Positions 19,401-26,446 of a stretch of 64,000 bases of DNA are shown in pieces. The position numbers were made by a program, and so were the translations under genes. Source of the DNA: Pseudobacteroides sp. (GTDB taxonomy: Bacteria; Bacillota; Clostridia; Acetivibrionales; DSM-2933); contig NZ_DATCTU010000122.1 in the NCBI RefSeq assembly GCF_036567765.1, positions 1 through 64,000 of the forward strand. Reading direction: 5' to 3'. Within the stretch, counting starts at the first letter, position 1. Each line of letters starts with the position of its first letter. The notes under the pieces are model-generated. The model was not told the DNA's origin. It saw only the letters and a program-made list of their open reading frames with translations, and ran no database searches.

Positions 19401-19744
19401 TTGCTATAGCTTTTTACCCCTTCTGCAATATCTGTTATTGCCGGCACATAGTTTATCACGGCTGAAGCCCGCCCTTTTGTTCCTCCAAGCCTATAAACGG
19501 TTATTTTGCCTTCACCGCCTTCATTTACCGTCAGTTCACTGGTACTGAATGCAAAGGTTCCGTATGGGAATTTTGTTTCCCAACTGGAATTTGTTATAAT
19601 GGTATTTCCATTTTTATCTTTAATGGAAATACCCTCGCTTTTTTCCTTATAATATGCCAGTGCATCAAGAGGCATTGATGTAAACAGCATAAGAATTGAA
19701 ACTACTAGTGCCATAATTTTGATAAATATCCGTTTGGTTTTCAT
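7460..19744 (-). CDS. Giant SLH-anchored multidomain surface protein (4094 aa)
   Basis: Very large secreted wall protein with an intact 12.3-kb frame. The ATG has GGAGGGA five bases upstream. A signal peptide covers about 1-31. A Calx-beta-like segment lies near 47-90 and a clearer Calx-beta domain near 340-425 (DYSTTDGTAVAGKDY). A Gly/Ser linker sits near 1340-1360. CARDB/Ig-like beta domains fill much of 2400-3500. Two Ala/Lys-rich helical, coiled-coil-like segments lie near 1940-2000 and 3605-3750. Three SLH domains (about 3905-4094) end the protein and fix it to the cell wall. No catalytic motif was recognised. An adhesin, substrate-binding or S-layer-associated structural role is possible. 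The SLH-subtilase gene follows 14 bp downstream. Confidence 0.9.
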   Translation of the reverse strand: MKTKRIFIKIMALVVSILMLFTSMPLDALAYYKEKSEGISIKDKNGNTIITNSSWETKFPYGTFAFSTSELTVNEGGEGKITVYRLGGTKGRASAVINYVPAITDIAEGVKSYSNAAGSSDISIRVEDPLPITKYQTLGKDPDPIKPSPAVGISTGKIDEKGDLHLNLAKDAESYQWYIFADNAWKIVTGATNNEFTISKDDYLKYDVRCVFTIKGTAYCSDSAKGVAYEYTKQEVIGTPPADIDLNPPTTYSVVPMDSPDKYAGYAFTVTFAEDEWVKDIYVSSKDNTKSEPDKFGTFTIVGCEGGSLYDAANTLMLHIKENEASTASQIGFDVKSVTVDKASGTANLIVKRTGGNQTVLSVDYSTTDGTAVAGKDYGSSSGTLNFYSDIDEQTIKIPLINDGKATNEKVSFTVTISNLKGDTNKICSLTDTTATVYLYNTAAESKKNLATMLYDKDVIDATGNTTEAPDSLAPTELATVGGTEIKNKKDSPSATIVYPDKDDKNGEIKAFTYNYSLGSISFSNPINRWMDRTYIANKSNQSYGDTLSGLYKSGWTGGSADGNGWKLESKGNSSGELTIPYGSAMYSRFYGTFSWNASLASDGDLFLYGLEYVYPYFQILKSSGEQHAYVNANHSTSGNWWDGYTLRWYTSGSIDSSWNVGDNVGKLRLGTQRYDAHNGKSNALAALNDGYLVRRKFDNKFGLRIYTANDSDSSPSGSAQLTEASGVYKSIQPTVSIVNGSGGVDGSGKLYVGSTIQVELKSTASYKPATEDSTLDYGVYLTDSSGKIVATGKKEAGSNRYNINMIWNGFTQSSLTDTYTINVVMTRSQEFKIDIRPSVQRLKDVDGNVLNSIDTDKITETIDKFKSHGSNFITIGYSETDKTSANRFTYKQKNINKSDLTGTDTTGVIKYPSNIENIHWINFNLPSDDIIILDGKSFYGNEKIYLEMRNLSTASLDFRYYEKNYITAANDMTTSISQTGLYLDKNGNGRIDGYFNKQTGYFILDKDSKGNDVDEFIYFLNKGTDYDESVFAPVPMYDSKGQIAGYRQYFLKTFYTMTPRSLVAPAGANSNDYAQVIPAFIADVTNPNQYAKLTSEQKAYRYIISGKSRSYINNSIPQNESDYAVSSDNHLMYGAEASTLSTVDIPLGGDRNPPKLSGKSFTWTPDYHGNLRSKFANPSPIFIPHSLAGDNIPIAEIAGIDTNTGVVTYKDGAEDAAAKINNYLGSFTSDDTFALCVQEQKKAGVSLLDDSEIPDPETVSHSSSGSYQNSDYLKAQNGSSTPESGVDMGQSGNEFPEFNLDIGTKLPVAEIGVSDYITITMNGYEVGFSIGIPLGGYNSNGDAGTGGTGSSGGSGGSGGSGGSGSSTSESNWFGPKKANAANMEDMGKLKNFLRNPSMETAKGADDSYANAKDNGKMKSSSFSVDFSVSLAFLFKYNPIDNAFYFSQFSAAIAAELQYKMQYRLTPCPIVYVYVTVGISIEIGTGLTVDRDPKEEPTAALSTEMILNPGQTYKFDTDYKAFNVTFSGKLGLKSTLSGFKEGYIKSEGDDPVTVTLKKQDGNKLSSKYQVTLVALEKTTIKRVARVVDADSDVYWNGMTISPEAFVEAGAGIGIEIMKFEVFIKISVGCKMTLGAYEKEYDTATGLYSGKYEGFSFDEFDFSLGLGFRVVLLLFSYEMDLIKYSITYDKKDGWKHKWSALGDTFGGDIGTLSMTDTKGNTTNAGVRIKLPGSTEATQKIYQPHRDDELTALSYNPTDSNVPFQLSGYGSSGDAFKLADGLLTGYDYKVVTVGKDNYVIYTYGRKGAANEVDNSMLVMSKLRVTSANGKESYGLVNPVNELSLAPYILLDTTDGKTDDGTGDLDFNAWADGNNINAAWISYGSASATAPTILTKPTSNVPQLTDGTKMDVTNYKNTGFVPEEPKVVADPGSKPLEPVQSDYYKSDTDFNKKYSTYEEAKSAYDVALADYTQYDGKKKAYDDYLVKKKEYDTAKAWYDYFASVDNYNNYIQSRATKAAKNTVIKKASFTVKSSYSGTEGFTASKVISSAPGSTVYVPDSSGDGSAVFYAQAVHYNDTELKKMVSDYTSYLNNSYPGSDASESIRQYRLLYQTGLWETYGKGTQLSASVNGKITSVGISANQTLDNIETKKIGDTYYIAYTTSQQEIQAQDFVTIRRLYIRTATVNADETVTLKTPYLIKILVDYDRNKGGKDGVYKNASLSKAYSDPYFANLQFLKGKIGQLTGGESIQQLSSDTAENFLLFEMNGSTYIIPEAELNNIVKSGTGTLYPFFTPENMTGDDGSPAQQTTTGRAEVTIGADGAGNISAVYTGAVANTGNNAVYLSKYDPNTNTWGVGTMLAMRNMQVYEDSISKGWSKDDAQNAYLGKLNGYAGGSMDQLKFTNLQIALGLSADANTVSALSNDDKASDTTSPEYKKLSSKFGISKEPTDLSLLGMDDAELIAAGDTPSPTKDTLLVITQASLTKLKEYTVNGEKALGPDGDSTVGIYAISYGVGAQSIGEDKATFASYDFSAGSELRPTISFVNTGDVSIRGSASNPITVKLNIKTPDNASTNLNTWKITQNIASGQKVELSGTSAALTKDLPSGSVFYITVEEDASYSSKAFNATTLSSDGKNGTLVVSPKPELGFEHFSIKSTGIDSNGNAVLNVDFQVGNRGSATADNAYVQFTYETGKDSSGKITYSPLDLRIAGTNLTVSKEEELKLLGASTDTNKQNGILYLYNSSDGGNISKGKGRTVTGTLVVPASCYKGSATGSLNLNVEIFSDADTVKSFNTGMLEAVHGEYNSINNLRSTQIEHTTYFNTADRITLAMGNTMRLPVTIATTKERAPVITVTEISNASDNARNLGVLYYKDTGNFSKGHTTGTLVITPTKEGTGVIHIKDIATNTTKAITYTVTEYGEGINIYNDNSMFSFKNADGSNYDKASTISQSWKFKGNIPVWGTGVTENAPYLSNLSYGDKNSSFSFTTVAESLDLYFNGSVNVKSTFPGFNSNGIDISAAGGNTKSRVNFGSNKTNYPHTVTITVTSETAQFDKLVEQFAGDQVPTPSDDDNSPRIYWNRSFPQTASIKSGTNIAVDLTCYILDDGNLSSVTLNDNTPVGLVKNDNGFWQFNIPVNENGTISVAAIDASGNRTAQSITVDWFNSTISQNSVGDAPSVTAKFQIGSQDIQNGEYINQGQTAYLSANAVPGKVSGSPINDVAANYISTKTDIAANKTTLDISNIAAESDGRFLVSNNGYYQVTATAKDGTWSSVILLMDRMDVNQPTVHLEEISPDNQAAENTNRSLSWSVAKSSAILSSIKTATINDYPLSFQQGLTRIAGTFPVTFGGKYTLYAQDMAGNYNNSSITVKDFPIDITSANVFKVSNSWNNDKNNGFITIDSNFITGGLYDASKSVPMVNTYRGSYQFAAVKAADASRYADAAKAIAQNNGDYTKWLKNLKWQDDPVISDLSPDDYAIYVRDAQDKDNIKVISKKSLTVNDDYITFKTEKTRSTNYAPKDGSITLTASGGKDALGTYQFAILPRTGINPSPIPVSDVESKGAVWETPDMPMTDLNIKKYKDLTYGYYQVAVRPMAGVSSADLHNLGKLYDDVVSAESNVANAEKALTVASINESVNTYINNISMALQNWNNAAAADKAAAQAEYLAAVNNDATILDMLKLWNEAKEAVQNGTATQKDLNTAKDNYNNAVKAFAQAQATSDASDKLTKAKDALAISNKALEDQRKQLNDKSNAAFSADPTLWENANSSIVYVDYYIYRNNITETENDEDDEKKPGTVPVIEYKVEDNWVTVTVPDEIKSIDNESIDKIINYNSSKNILITGKNLLMQIPKGTLSKGDNLNSMALLNYQIPAKPQDYVIAYTGKDGKAQIIPWSLVSTDGLMYIASSKGTYSVVKNTYTFSDVSADFWGAAAVSFAASHELFKGTGKNTFDPDGHMTRGMFVTTLGRLAGVDIKKYPNSSFSDVPSNAWYSPYIGWASENGIISGYSYKVFRPDEMMTREQMCTIINRYIKKFGIEFAKSANIQNFTDSSKISPWAKESVNLCYQYGLIKGKNGNLFDPQGKVSRAEVATIYMNMINAGLRKGK

Positions 19745-19796
19745 ATACTCCCTCCAAAATTAATATAATTTTATGATTCTATTTCAACACACTACC

Positions 19797-19854
19797 TTAA
19801 TATGCTAACTTTAACACAAAGTTTTTGGTATTTATATACTCTTTAGCATATTAA
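19797..19854. repeat. 12-bp inverted repeat, possible operator
   Basis: TTAATATGCTAA (19797-19808) and TTAGCATATTAA (19843-19854) are perfect inverted arms separated by 34 bp, 53-110 bp upstream of the giant surface gene. On the minus strand a loose promoter, TTTAAT then 17 bp then TATAAA, overlaps the distal arm. Binding of a dimeric regulator at both arms would fit, but no regulator is known. Confidence 0.45.
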
Positions 19855-19995
19855 TTAAAAAAACTTTCTTAAATAGAAGTCTATGTTTGCATGAAACCTC
19901 TGTAATTATTTTCTATGTACCACAAAATTTATTGTTGAACCAAAATTTTTTAGAGGTAGAGCAATTTTCCAAACTATATTAATTTCTAAATTGTA

Positions 19996-20023
19996 TTGTA
20001 ATTTACCGATTTAGTGCTAGAAT
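19996..20023 (+). promoter_or_regulatory. Probable promoter of ABC exporter operon
   Basis: TTGTAA, 16-bp spacer, TAGAAT; the start codon lies 38 bp downstream. Confidence 0.4.
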
Positions 20024-20061
20024 GATAGTTGAAATAAAATCACAGATTAGGAATAACAATT

Positions 20062-21810
20062 ATGAAAGAACTAAGATATATAAAAGACGTTATACTAAAA
20101 TGCAAATATAAATATGTTGCAGGGATTATATGTATTTTTATGGTAGATATACTTCAGATGGTCTTGCCAAAGGTACTAGGAGTTCTTACGGACAAACTCA
20201 AATCCGGTGATTTTACCAAAGATGATCTTGTTACCTACTCCCTCCTTATTGTTGTGGTTTCAATCAGCACTGCAATATTTCGTTTTTCATGGAGATATCT
20301 GGTCTTCGGGGTATCAAAGCTTATTGAAAAGACTCTTAGGGAAAGGCTTTACGCACAGTATCAAAGGCTTTCACCAACCTATTACAATAATCACAAAACC
20401 GGTGATTTAATGTCTCATGCTACAAATGACATTGACAATATAAGAATGATGGTGGGTCAGGGCGTTGCACTCGCATCGGACAGTCTTCTTCTTCCTGCAG
20501 CGATACTTGTAATGCTTGTCCTCACAGCTGGCTTCAAAATGACCTTGGCAGCCTTTAGCCCCATGATTTTTTTGATTATAGTTGTGGTAGCTAATGTAAA
20601 GAATATGCATTTGAAAATTAACAAAATGCAGGAAGCAATATCCGACCTTACCGAGAAAACCAGGGAAAACATTTCCGGCATAAGGGTTATAAAATCTTTT
20701 GTGCAGGAAAGCGAGGAGCTTGAAAAATTTAAAAAGTCCAATCTGCATAACAAGGAAATGAATCTTAAGTTTGTCCGCATAATGAGCACTCTTCATCCCC
20801 TGGTTATGGCCATTTCATACCTTACCTTCGCAATTACCCTACTATATGGAGGCCTCAAGGTTATTTACGGTGAAATAACTCTCGGTGAGTTTGTAACATT
20901 CGCAGGATATCTTTTGCAGTTGATTTGGCCTATAGCAGCTTTAGGTTGGGTTACAAGCATATTTCAAAAGGGCATAGTTTCACTCAAAAGAGTTAACATA
21001 CTGATGGATGAAAAGCCCGATATAATTGACTCAAAAGATTCACTATCCAAGGATGATCTCCAATGGAAGATAGAAATGAAGGATTTGAACTTCACTTATC
21101 CTGGCAGCCAGAAGCCCTCACTTAAAGGCATTAATATTTCTTTGATGAAAGGCAAAACCCTTGCAATATGCGGCAGAACAGGCAGCGGCAAAACAACACT
21201 AATAAACCTTATACCAAGGCTCTATAATGTTAATCCGGGGACTTTATTTATTGATGATATGGATATAAACAAAATTTCGCTGCTGTCCCTCAGAAAAAAC
21301 ATAGGATATGTCCCGCAGGACACAATACTTTTTTCTGCAACCATAAGAGAAAACATCGGCTTTTTCCGGGACTCTGATGAAGAAAGCATCATAAAGGCTG
21401 CAAAAGCTGCAGGAATTCATAACGATATAATGGATTTTCCAAGGAAGTATGAGACTATAGTTGGAGAACGGGGGGTGAACCTTTCAGGAGGTCAGAAACA
21501 AAGGATATCAATAGCCAGGGCTCTTTTAAGTAATCCGTCACTTCTTATTCTTGATGATTGCCTGTCAGCCGTGGATACCCATACCGAGGCACAAATATTA
21601 GGTGCCTTAAGGGATATAATGTCGGAGAGAACCAGTATCATGGTTTCCCATAGGATATCAGCCGTTAAAGATGCTGATGAAATAATAATGCTTGATGAAG
21701 GCCGTATAATTGAAAGAGGAAATCATATTTCTCTCCTTGATCAAAAAGGGGTATACTATGAGCTCTATCAAAAACAGCTTCTTGCTGAAAAGATTGAGGA
21801 GGAGGAATAA
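20062..21810 (+). CDS. ABC exporter subunit 1 (degenerate ATPase site half)
   Basis: Half-transporter of 582 aa: six-helix type IV (ABC exporter) membrane domain (about 1-320) fused to an ATPase domain. Walker A is GRTGSGKTT near 371, the signature is canonical LSGGQ near 474, and Walker B is LLILDD near 495-500, with Asp where the catalytic Glu should be. The partner two bases downstream has the reverse pattern, so the pair forms a heterodimer with one consensus and one degenerate ATP site, as in BmrC/BmrD and TM287/288. Substrate unknown; drugs or lipids are typical. The ribosome binding site is weak (AGGAAT). Confidence 0.92.
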   Translation: MKELRYIKDVILKCKYKYVAGIICIFMVDILQMVLPKVLGVLTDKLKSGDFTKDDLVTYSLLIVVVSISTAIFRFSWRYLVFGVSKLIEKTLRERLYAQYQRLSPTYYNNHKTGDLMSHATNDIDNIRMMVGQGVALASDSLLLPAAILVMLVLTAGFKMTLAAFSPMIFLIIVVVANVKNMHLKINKMQEAISDLTEKTRENISGIRVIKSFVQESEELEKFKKSNLHNKEMNLKFVRIMSTLHPLVMAISYLTFAITLLYGGLKVIYGEITLGEFVTFAGYLLQLIWPIAALGWVTSIFQKGIVSLKRVNILMDEKPDIIDSKDSLSKDDLQWKIEMKDLNFTYPGSQKPSLKGINISLMKGKTLAICGRTGSGKTTLINLIPRLYNVNPGTLFIDDMDINKISLLSLRKNIGYVPQDTILFSATIRENIGFFRDSDEESIIKAAKAAGIHNDIMDFPRKYETIVGERGVNLSGGQKQRISIARALLSNPSLLILDDCLSAVDTHTEAQILGALRDIMSERTSIMVSHRISAVKDADEIIMLDEGRIIERGNHISLLDQKGVYYELYQKQLLAEKIEEEE

Positions 21811-21812
21811 AA

Positions 21813-23894
21813 ATGCCGGAAGAAAATCTTGGCTTTCTTGAAGAAGAAAATTTAGGAAAAAATTATGACTCAAGGCTTATGAAAAGGCTTCTTAAATACG
21901 CCAAACCATACAGGCTGTTTTTTGCCATATCTATGATTCTTCTTTTTGCAACAACCCTGACAGACCTCTCTGGACCTCTCATTATGAAAAAGGTTATAGA
22001 TGATTATCTTTACGGCTACACAAAACCTCTTATAGCCACTTCAGCCGCTCCAAATGAGAAATCAATCGATGGCAAAAAATTTGCCCAGACTGATGGTGAT
22101 TTAAAGAATACGAATTCTGACAGCATTTACTCAATGATCTATGAAGGTAAGAAAGCATATCTGGTTAAGGGTTATTTAAAGAATAATGCTAACTTATCCG
22201 GTTCCATAATAAGTGACCCATCCGGCAAAGGATTGTCCTATAAAACAAAAGACGGCAGTTTCCCTGCCAGAAGCCTTTCTAAAGATGAAATCAAGCTTCT
22301 GCGTTCTAAAGACATAAGCTCTGTAAAGTTATTTGCCTTCCTGTTTATTGGCGTTATAGTTATAGGATTTTTGCTAAACTTCTTGCAAATATCACTTTTA
22401 AGCTATACCAGCCAGACAATCATTTTTAATATGCGAATGGAAATATTCAATCACATTCAAAGGCTACCTTTAAGCTTCTTTGATAAAAACCCTGTAGGAA
22501 GACTTGTCACAAGGGTTATAAGCGATACTGAAAACCTTAACGAGATGTACACAAATGTACTGGTAAACCTTATAAAAGATATATCAATTTTGGTGGGAAT
22601 ATCCATAATTATGTTAAGCCTTAATTTCAAGCTCGCACTAATTGTTCTAGCTGTTCTACCAATTGTATCTGTGGCAGCGGGTATATTCAGAATAAAGATA
22701 CGTGCCATATACAGGTCTGTAAGGGTAGCATTGGCCAGAATTAATGCCGCCATGTACGAAAACATATCAGGTATGCGAATAATACAGGTTTTCGGCAGGC
22801 AAAAAGAAAACTTTAAAAAGTTTGAGGACATTAATACAACCTATTATAAGGCCGGAATGAAAGAAGTTGTGGCCTTCGGTCTATTCAGACCTTTAAATGA
22901 CCTGGTATCTGCATTATGCCTGTCAGTGCTGCTGTGGTTTGCAGGCGGGGATGTAATAAGCGGAAGCCTTCAGTTTGGTGTAATGTTTGCCTTCGTCAAC
23001 TACATCACCATGTTCTTTCAGCCCATTAACGATTTATCCGAAAAATACAACATACTTCAATCTTCTATGGCCTCCTCAGAAAGAATCTTTCTGATACTTG
23101 ATACTCCTGCAGAAGAAAATGCCGGGTATGATTTACCCAAATCAAGTAAAATCAAAGGAGATATCGAGTTTAAAAACGTATGGTTCGCATATAATAATGA
23201 AGAATGGGTTTTGAGGGATGTAAGCTTCAAGGTTCCAAAAGGAAAAACCGTTGCTATAGTTGGTGCAACAGGTGCAGGCAAAACCTCTATCATAAATCTA
23301 ATCAACAGGCTGTATGAAATTCAGAAGGGCGAAATAACCATCGACGGTATCAATGTAAAATCCATAGGCAAAAATTCCCTAAGACAGATGATGTCGGTGG
23401 TCCTTCAGGATGTGTTTTTATTTGGGGGAACGATAAAGGACAATATAAAGCTGAACAACAAGTCCATCACAGATGAAATTGTCATATCTGCATCCAAAAA
23501 TGTAAACGCCCACAAGTTTATTGAAAAGTTTGATAACCGTTATGATGAAGAAGTGAGAGAACGAGGGGCCACACTATCTGCAGGACAGAGGCAGCTTTTA
23601 GCCTTTGCAAGAGCTCTTGCCTACAATCCCTCGATCCTGATGCTCGACGAGGCTACTGCCAATATCGATACCGAAACGGAAGCCTTAATCCAAGATGCAC
23701 TGGAGAAAATAACAAAGAACCGAACAACAATAGTTATTGCCCACAGGCTTTCAACAATCCAGCATGCAGACATGATAATTGTACTTCATAAGGGTAAAAT
23801 TAGAGAAACAGGAACACATCAGGAGCTTTTAGCTAAGAAAGGAATGTACTTCAATCTTTATAATTTGCAGTACAAAAATGATAACACCATTTAG
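21813..23894 (+). CDS. ABC exporter subunit 2 (catalytic site half)
   Basis: Half-transporter of 693 aa, translationally close to subunit 1 with GAGGAGG before its ATG. The membrane domain has an extracytoplasmic insertion of about 95 residues (about 70-166) between the first two helices, as in YheH/BmrD-type subunits. Walker A is GATGAGKTS near 483, the signature is the altered LSAGQ near 588, Walker B is LMLDEA near 608-613 with the catalytic Glu, and the switch His is in IAHR near 641. Together with LSGGQ of the partner it would make the hydrolytic site. Confidence 0.92.
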   Translation: MPEENLGFLEEENLGKNYDSRLMKRLLKYAKPYRLFFAISMILLFATTLTDLSGPLIMKKVIDDYLYGYTKPLIATSAAPNEKSIDGKKFAQTDGDLKNTNSDSIYSMIYEGKKAYLVKGYLKNNANLSGSIISDPSGKGLSYKTKDGSFPARSLSKDEIKLLRSKDISSVKLFAFLFIGVIVIGFLLNFLQISLLSYTSQTIIFNMRMEIFNHIQRLPLSFFDKNPVGRLVTRVISDTENLNEMYTNVLVNLIKDISILVGISIIMLSLNFKLALIVLAVLPIVSVAAGIFRIKIRAIYRSVRVALARINAAMYENISGMRIIQVFGRQKENFKKFEDINTTYYKAGMKEVVAFGLFRPLNDLVSALCLSVLLWFAGGDVISGSLQFGVMFAFVNYITMFFQPINDLSEKYNILQSSMASSERIFLILDTPAEENAGYDLPKSSKIKGDIEFKNVWFAYNNEEWVLRDVSFKVPKGKTVAIVGATGAGKTSIINLINRLYEIQKGEITIDGINVKSIGKNSLRQMMSVVLQDVFLFGGTIKDNIKLNNKSITDEIVISASKNVNAHKFIEKFDNRYDEEVRERGATLSAGQRQLLAFARALAYNPSILMLDEATANIDTETEALIQDALEKITKNRTTIVIAHRLSTIQHADMIIVLHKGKIRETGTHQELLAKKGMYFNLYNLQYKNDNTI

Positions 23895-23985
23895 AAAACC
23901 GTTAATTAGTGATATATAATCCAATGTATTTGTTTATATTTGCAGCCTATAAATGTAATACTATATCATATTTTATATTTTAATA

Positions 23986-24014
23986 TTGAACATGGCAGTT
24001 TATTCCGATATAAT
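23986..24014 (+). promoter_or_regulatory. Sigma-A promoter of AI-2E family gene
   Basis: TTGAAC, 17-bp spacer, TATAAT; the start codon lies 46 bp downstream. This separates the permease from the exporter operon. Confidence 0.75.
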
Positions 24015-24060
24015 GTTATAATACCCTGAAAACTACTTATATGGGAGGTTAATCGTATTA

Positions 24061-25131
24061 ATGGAAATCATAATCAGTTTTTTCAAAAAAGACTCCACAA
24101 GAAGAATTATCGTACTTATCATACTTACACTATTTTTGTACTTTATGCGAAGTATGCTCAACCTTTTCTTGCTGACATTTATCTTTACATACCTTATGCA
24201 TAAAGCACAAAGCTTTATAAGCTCCAAAATTTCCAGGGTTATCCGTATCAAGCAAAAGGTTGTGACGGTGACCCTATACCTTGTGCTACTGGCAGCTGTT
24301 GTGCTAGGCTTATATAACTTTCTGCCATTGGTATTTGATGAGATTAAGAATGTATTAAGCCAGATTAACAAGTATTATAAGCAACTACATGATACTGCCC
24401 TGGAAAAAAACATAATGTCCTTCTTGGAACAATTCAACATAAAGGATATAAAGATTATGGATTATTTGGATCAAGGTATAGGATTTGCAGCCAAATCAGC
24501 CACTAGCATAAGCAGGCTGGGCCTGGATATTCTTTTATCACTTATCCTTAGTCTTTTCTTTCTCTTGGAAAAAAACAGGATATACAGATTTGTATCAAAA
24601 TTTAAAACCAGCAAGCTTTCACTTTTTTATTTTGAGATTGAATACTTCGGCAATAAGTTTGTAAACTCCTTCGGAAAGGTTATTGAAGCCCAGTTTGCCA
24701 TTGCCTTCATAAACTGCATTCTTTCTACAATCATGCTTTATGCTCTAGGCTTCCAGCAGGTTTTAGGCTTGGGACTTATGATTTTTATACTCGGACTTAT
24801 TCCTGTAGCAGGTGTTTTTATTTCTCTAATACCCCTTAGCCTTATTGCGTTCAATAACGGAGGAATAAATCTAGTTTTATTGGTCTGGCTAATGGTTGCA
24901 ATTCTGCATGCAATAGAGGCATATATATTAAACCCCAAGCTCATGTCCTCAAAGACAGAACTGCCTGTGTTCCTTACATTTATTATACTGCTTGTAGGTG
25001 AGCACTTCTTTAAGGTATGGGGGCTTATAATAGGTATACCCATATTTATGTTTGTATTAGACCTGGTAGACGTGAAAAGCGGAGATGGTGAGCTTAAAAG
25101 CCGAAAGCTTTTTAATCGGACAAAAAAGTAA
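24061..25131 (+). CDS. AI-2E family transporter / permease
   Basis: Polytopic membrane protein of 356 aa with about eight hydrophobic segments, of the family that includes YtvI, PerM and TqsA. The amphipathic stretch near 80-135 (DEIKNVLSQINKYYKQ) and the late GLIPVAG and EAYILNPKLM motifs are typical. Members export signalling molecules, ions or unknown solutes; substrate cannot be told here. GGGAGGT lies 12 bases before the ATG. It has its own promoter and terminator. Confidence 0.88.
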   Translation: MEIIISFFKKDSTRRIIVLIILTLFLYFMRSMLNLFLLTFIFTYLMHKAQSFISSKISRVIRIKQKVVTVTLYLVLLAAVVLGLYNFLPLVFDEIKNVLSQINKYYKQLHDTALEKNIMSFLEQFNIKDIKIMDYLDQGIGFAAKSATSISRLGLDILLSLILSLFFLLEKNRIYRFVSKFKTSKLSLFYFEIEYFGNKFVNSFGKVIEAQFAIAFINCILSTIMLYALGFQQVLGLGLMIFILGLIPVAGVFISLIPLSLIAFNNGGINLVLLVWLMVAILHAIEAYILNPKLMSSKTELPVFLTFIILLVGEHFFKVWGLIIGIPIFMFVLDLVDVKSGDGELKSRKLFNRTKK

Positions 25132-25149
25132 CCGAGTAATGTTAAATGT

Positions 25150-25195
25150 AAAAGCCCTCAAACAGTGCTGTAGCCGGTTTGAGGGCTTTTTATGT
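25150..25195. terminator. Bidirectional terminator
   Basis: A 14-bp stem formed by 25150-25163 and 25177-25190 (AAAAGCCCTCAAAC/GTTTGAGGGCTTTT) is followed by T-run. It lies between the permease (plus) and icd (minus). Confidence 0.85.
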
Positions 25196-25237
25196 TTTGG
25201 GTTATACTTTTCAAAGGTAAAGGCATTTAACCTTCTA

Positions 25238-26446
25238 TTAAAGCATTTTTACCAATCTTTCGTTGATCTCTTTTAAGAACTGCTCTGTATTAACTATTTT
25301 CTTATCCTTAACTTCAGATAATTGTGCAAGGTCCTTTGTCATCACACCCTCTTCAATTGTAAGAAGTGATGCCTTCTCAAGCTTGTCGGCAAAGTCAACC
25401 AGTTCATTTATTCCATCCATTTCACCGCGTTTTTTAAGTGCTCCGGTCCATGCAAATAATGTAGCCATTGAGTTAGTTGAAGTTTCCTGTCCTTTTAGGT
25501 GCTGATAATAGTGTCTCTGAACTGTTCCATGAGCAGCTTCAAACTCATAGTATCCTTCAGGCGATACCAATACGGAAGTCATCATTGCAAGGCTTCCAAA
25601 GGCTGTTGCAACCATGTCGGACATAACGTCACCGTCATAGTTTTTACAAGCCCAGACGTATCCCCCTTCAGATCTTATAACACGTGCTACAGCATCATCT
25701 ATCAAAGTATAGAAATATTCGATCCCTGCTGCTTCAAACTTCTGCTTGTATTCTTTATCATAAATATCCTGGAATATATCTTTAAATGTGTGATCATATT
25801 TCTTTGATATTGTATCTTTTGTAGCAAACCACAAATCCTGCTTCATATCAAGTGCATAGTTGAAGCATGCTCTTGCAAAGCTTTCAATTGACTTATCAAG
25901 GTTGTGCATTCCAAGAATTATTCCTGCACCGTCAAAATCGTGAATTGTTTGTTTTGTAACTTCTCCGCTTTCTGAAGTGAAAACAAGCTCTGCCTTTCCC
26001 GCACCCTCGACACGGTATTCAACATCTCTATATACATCACCGTACGCATGTCTGGCAATTGTTATAGGCTTTTTCCATGTGCTAACAAAGGGCTTAATAC
26101 TGTCTACAATAATAGGGGCTCTGAATACTGTGCCATCTAAAATCGCCCTTATTGTACCGTTAGGACTTTTCCACATTTGCTTCAAGTTGTACTCAGTTAC
26201 CCTTTCAGCATTAGGAGTTATAGTTGCACATTTTACACCAACACCATACTTTTTGATGGCGTTTGCACAATCAACTGTAACCTGGTCATTTGTCTTGTCC
26301 CTGTACTCCAAACCCAAATCATAGTACTCGGTTTTGAGGTCTATGTATGGCTCAAGCAAAATATCCTTTATCATTTTCCAGATGATTCGAGTCATTTCGT
26401 CTCCGTCCATCTCAACAAGGGGAACATTCATTTTAATTTTATCCAT
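25238..26446 (-). CDS. icd: Isocitrate dehydrogenase (NADP-type, class II)
   Basis: Oxidative decarboxylation of isocitrate to 2-oxoglutarate. The 402-aa protein resembles the eukaryote-like homodimeric subfamily: N-terminal VEMDGDEMTRIIW, CATITPNAERV, SPNGTIRAILDGTVFR and the metal-binding YDGDVMSDM region. The ATG has AGGAGAA eight bases upstream. It is a single-gene unit flanked by terminator and promoter. In such anaerobes it usually supplies 2-oxoglutarate for glutamate, and so arginine, synthesis. Confidence 0.95.
   Translation of the reverse strand: MDKIKMNVPLVEMDGDEMTRIIWKMIKDILLEPYIDLKTEYYDLGLEYRDKTNDQVTVDCANAIKKYGVGVKCATITPNAERVTEYNLKQMWKSPNGTIRAILDGTVFRAPIIVDSIKPFVSTWKKPITIARHAYGDVYRDVEYRVEGAGKAELVFTSESGEVTKQTIHDFDGAGIILGMHNLDKSIESFARACFNYALDMKQDLWFATKDTISKKYDHTFKDIFQDIYDKEYKQKFEAAGIEYFYTLIDDAVARVIRSEGGYVWACKNYDGDVMSDMVATAFGSLAMMTSVLVSPEGYYEFEAAHGTVQRHYYQHLKGQETSTNSMATLFAWTGALKKRGEMDGINELVDFADKLEKASLLTIEEGVMTKDLAQLSEVKDKKIVNTEQFLKEINERLVKML

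Larger units (their letters stand above)
19745..20061. other. Divergent intergenic region (317 bp)
   Basis: AT-rich control region between the giant surface gene (minus) and the ABC exporter genes (plus). It holds a 12-bp inverted repeat at 19797-19854 on the surface-gene side and a probable promoter for the exporter at 19996-20023. No small gene with a ribosome binding site is seen. Confidence 0.6.
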
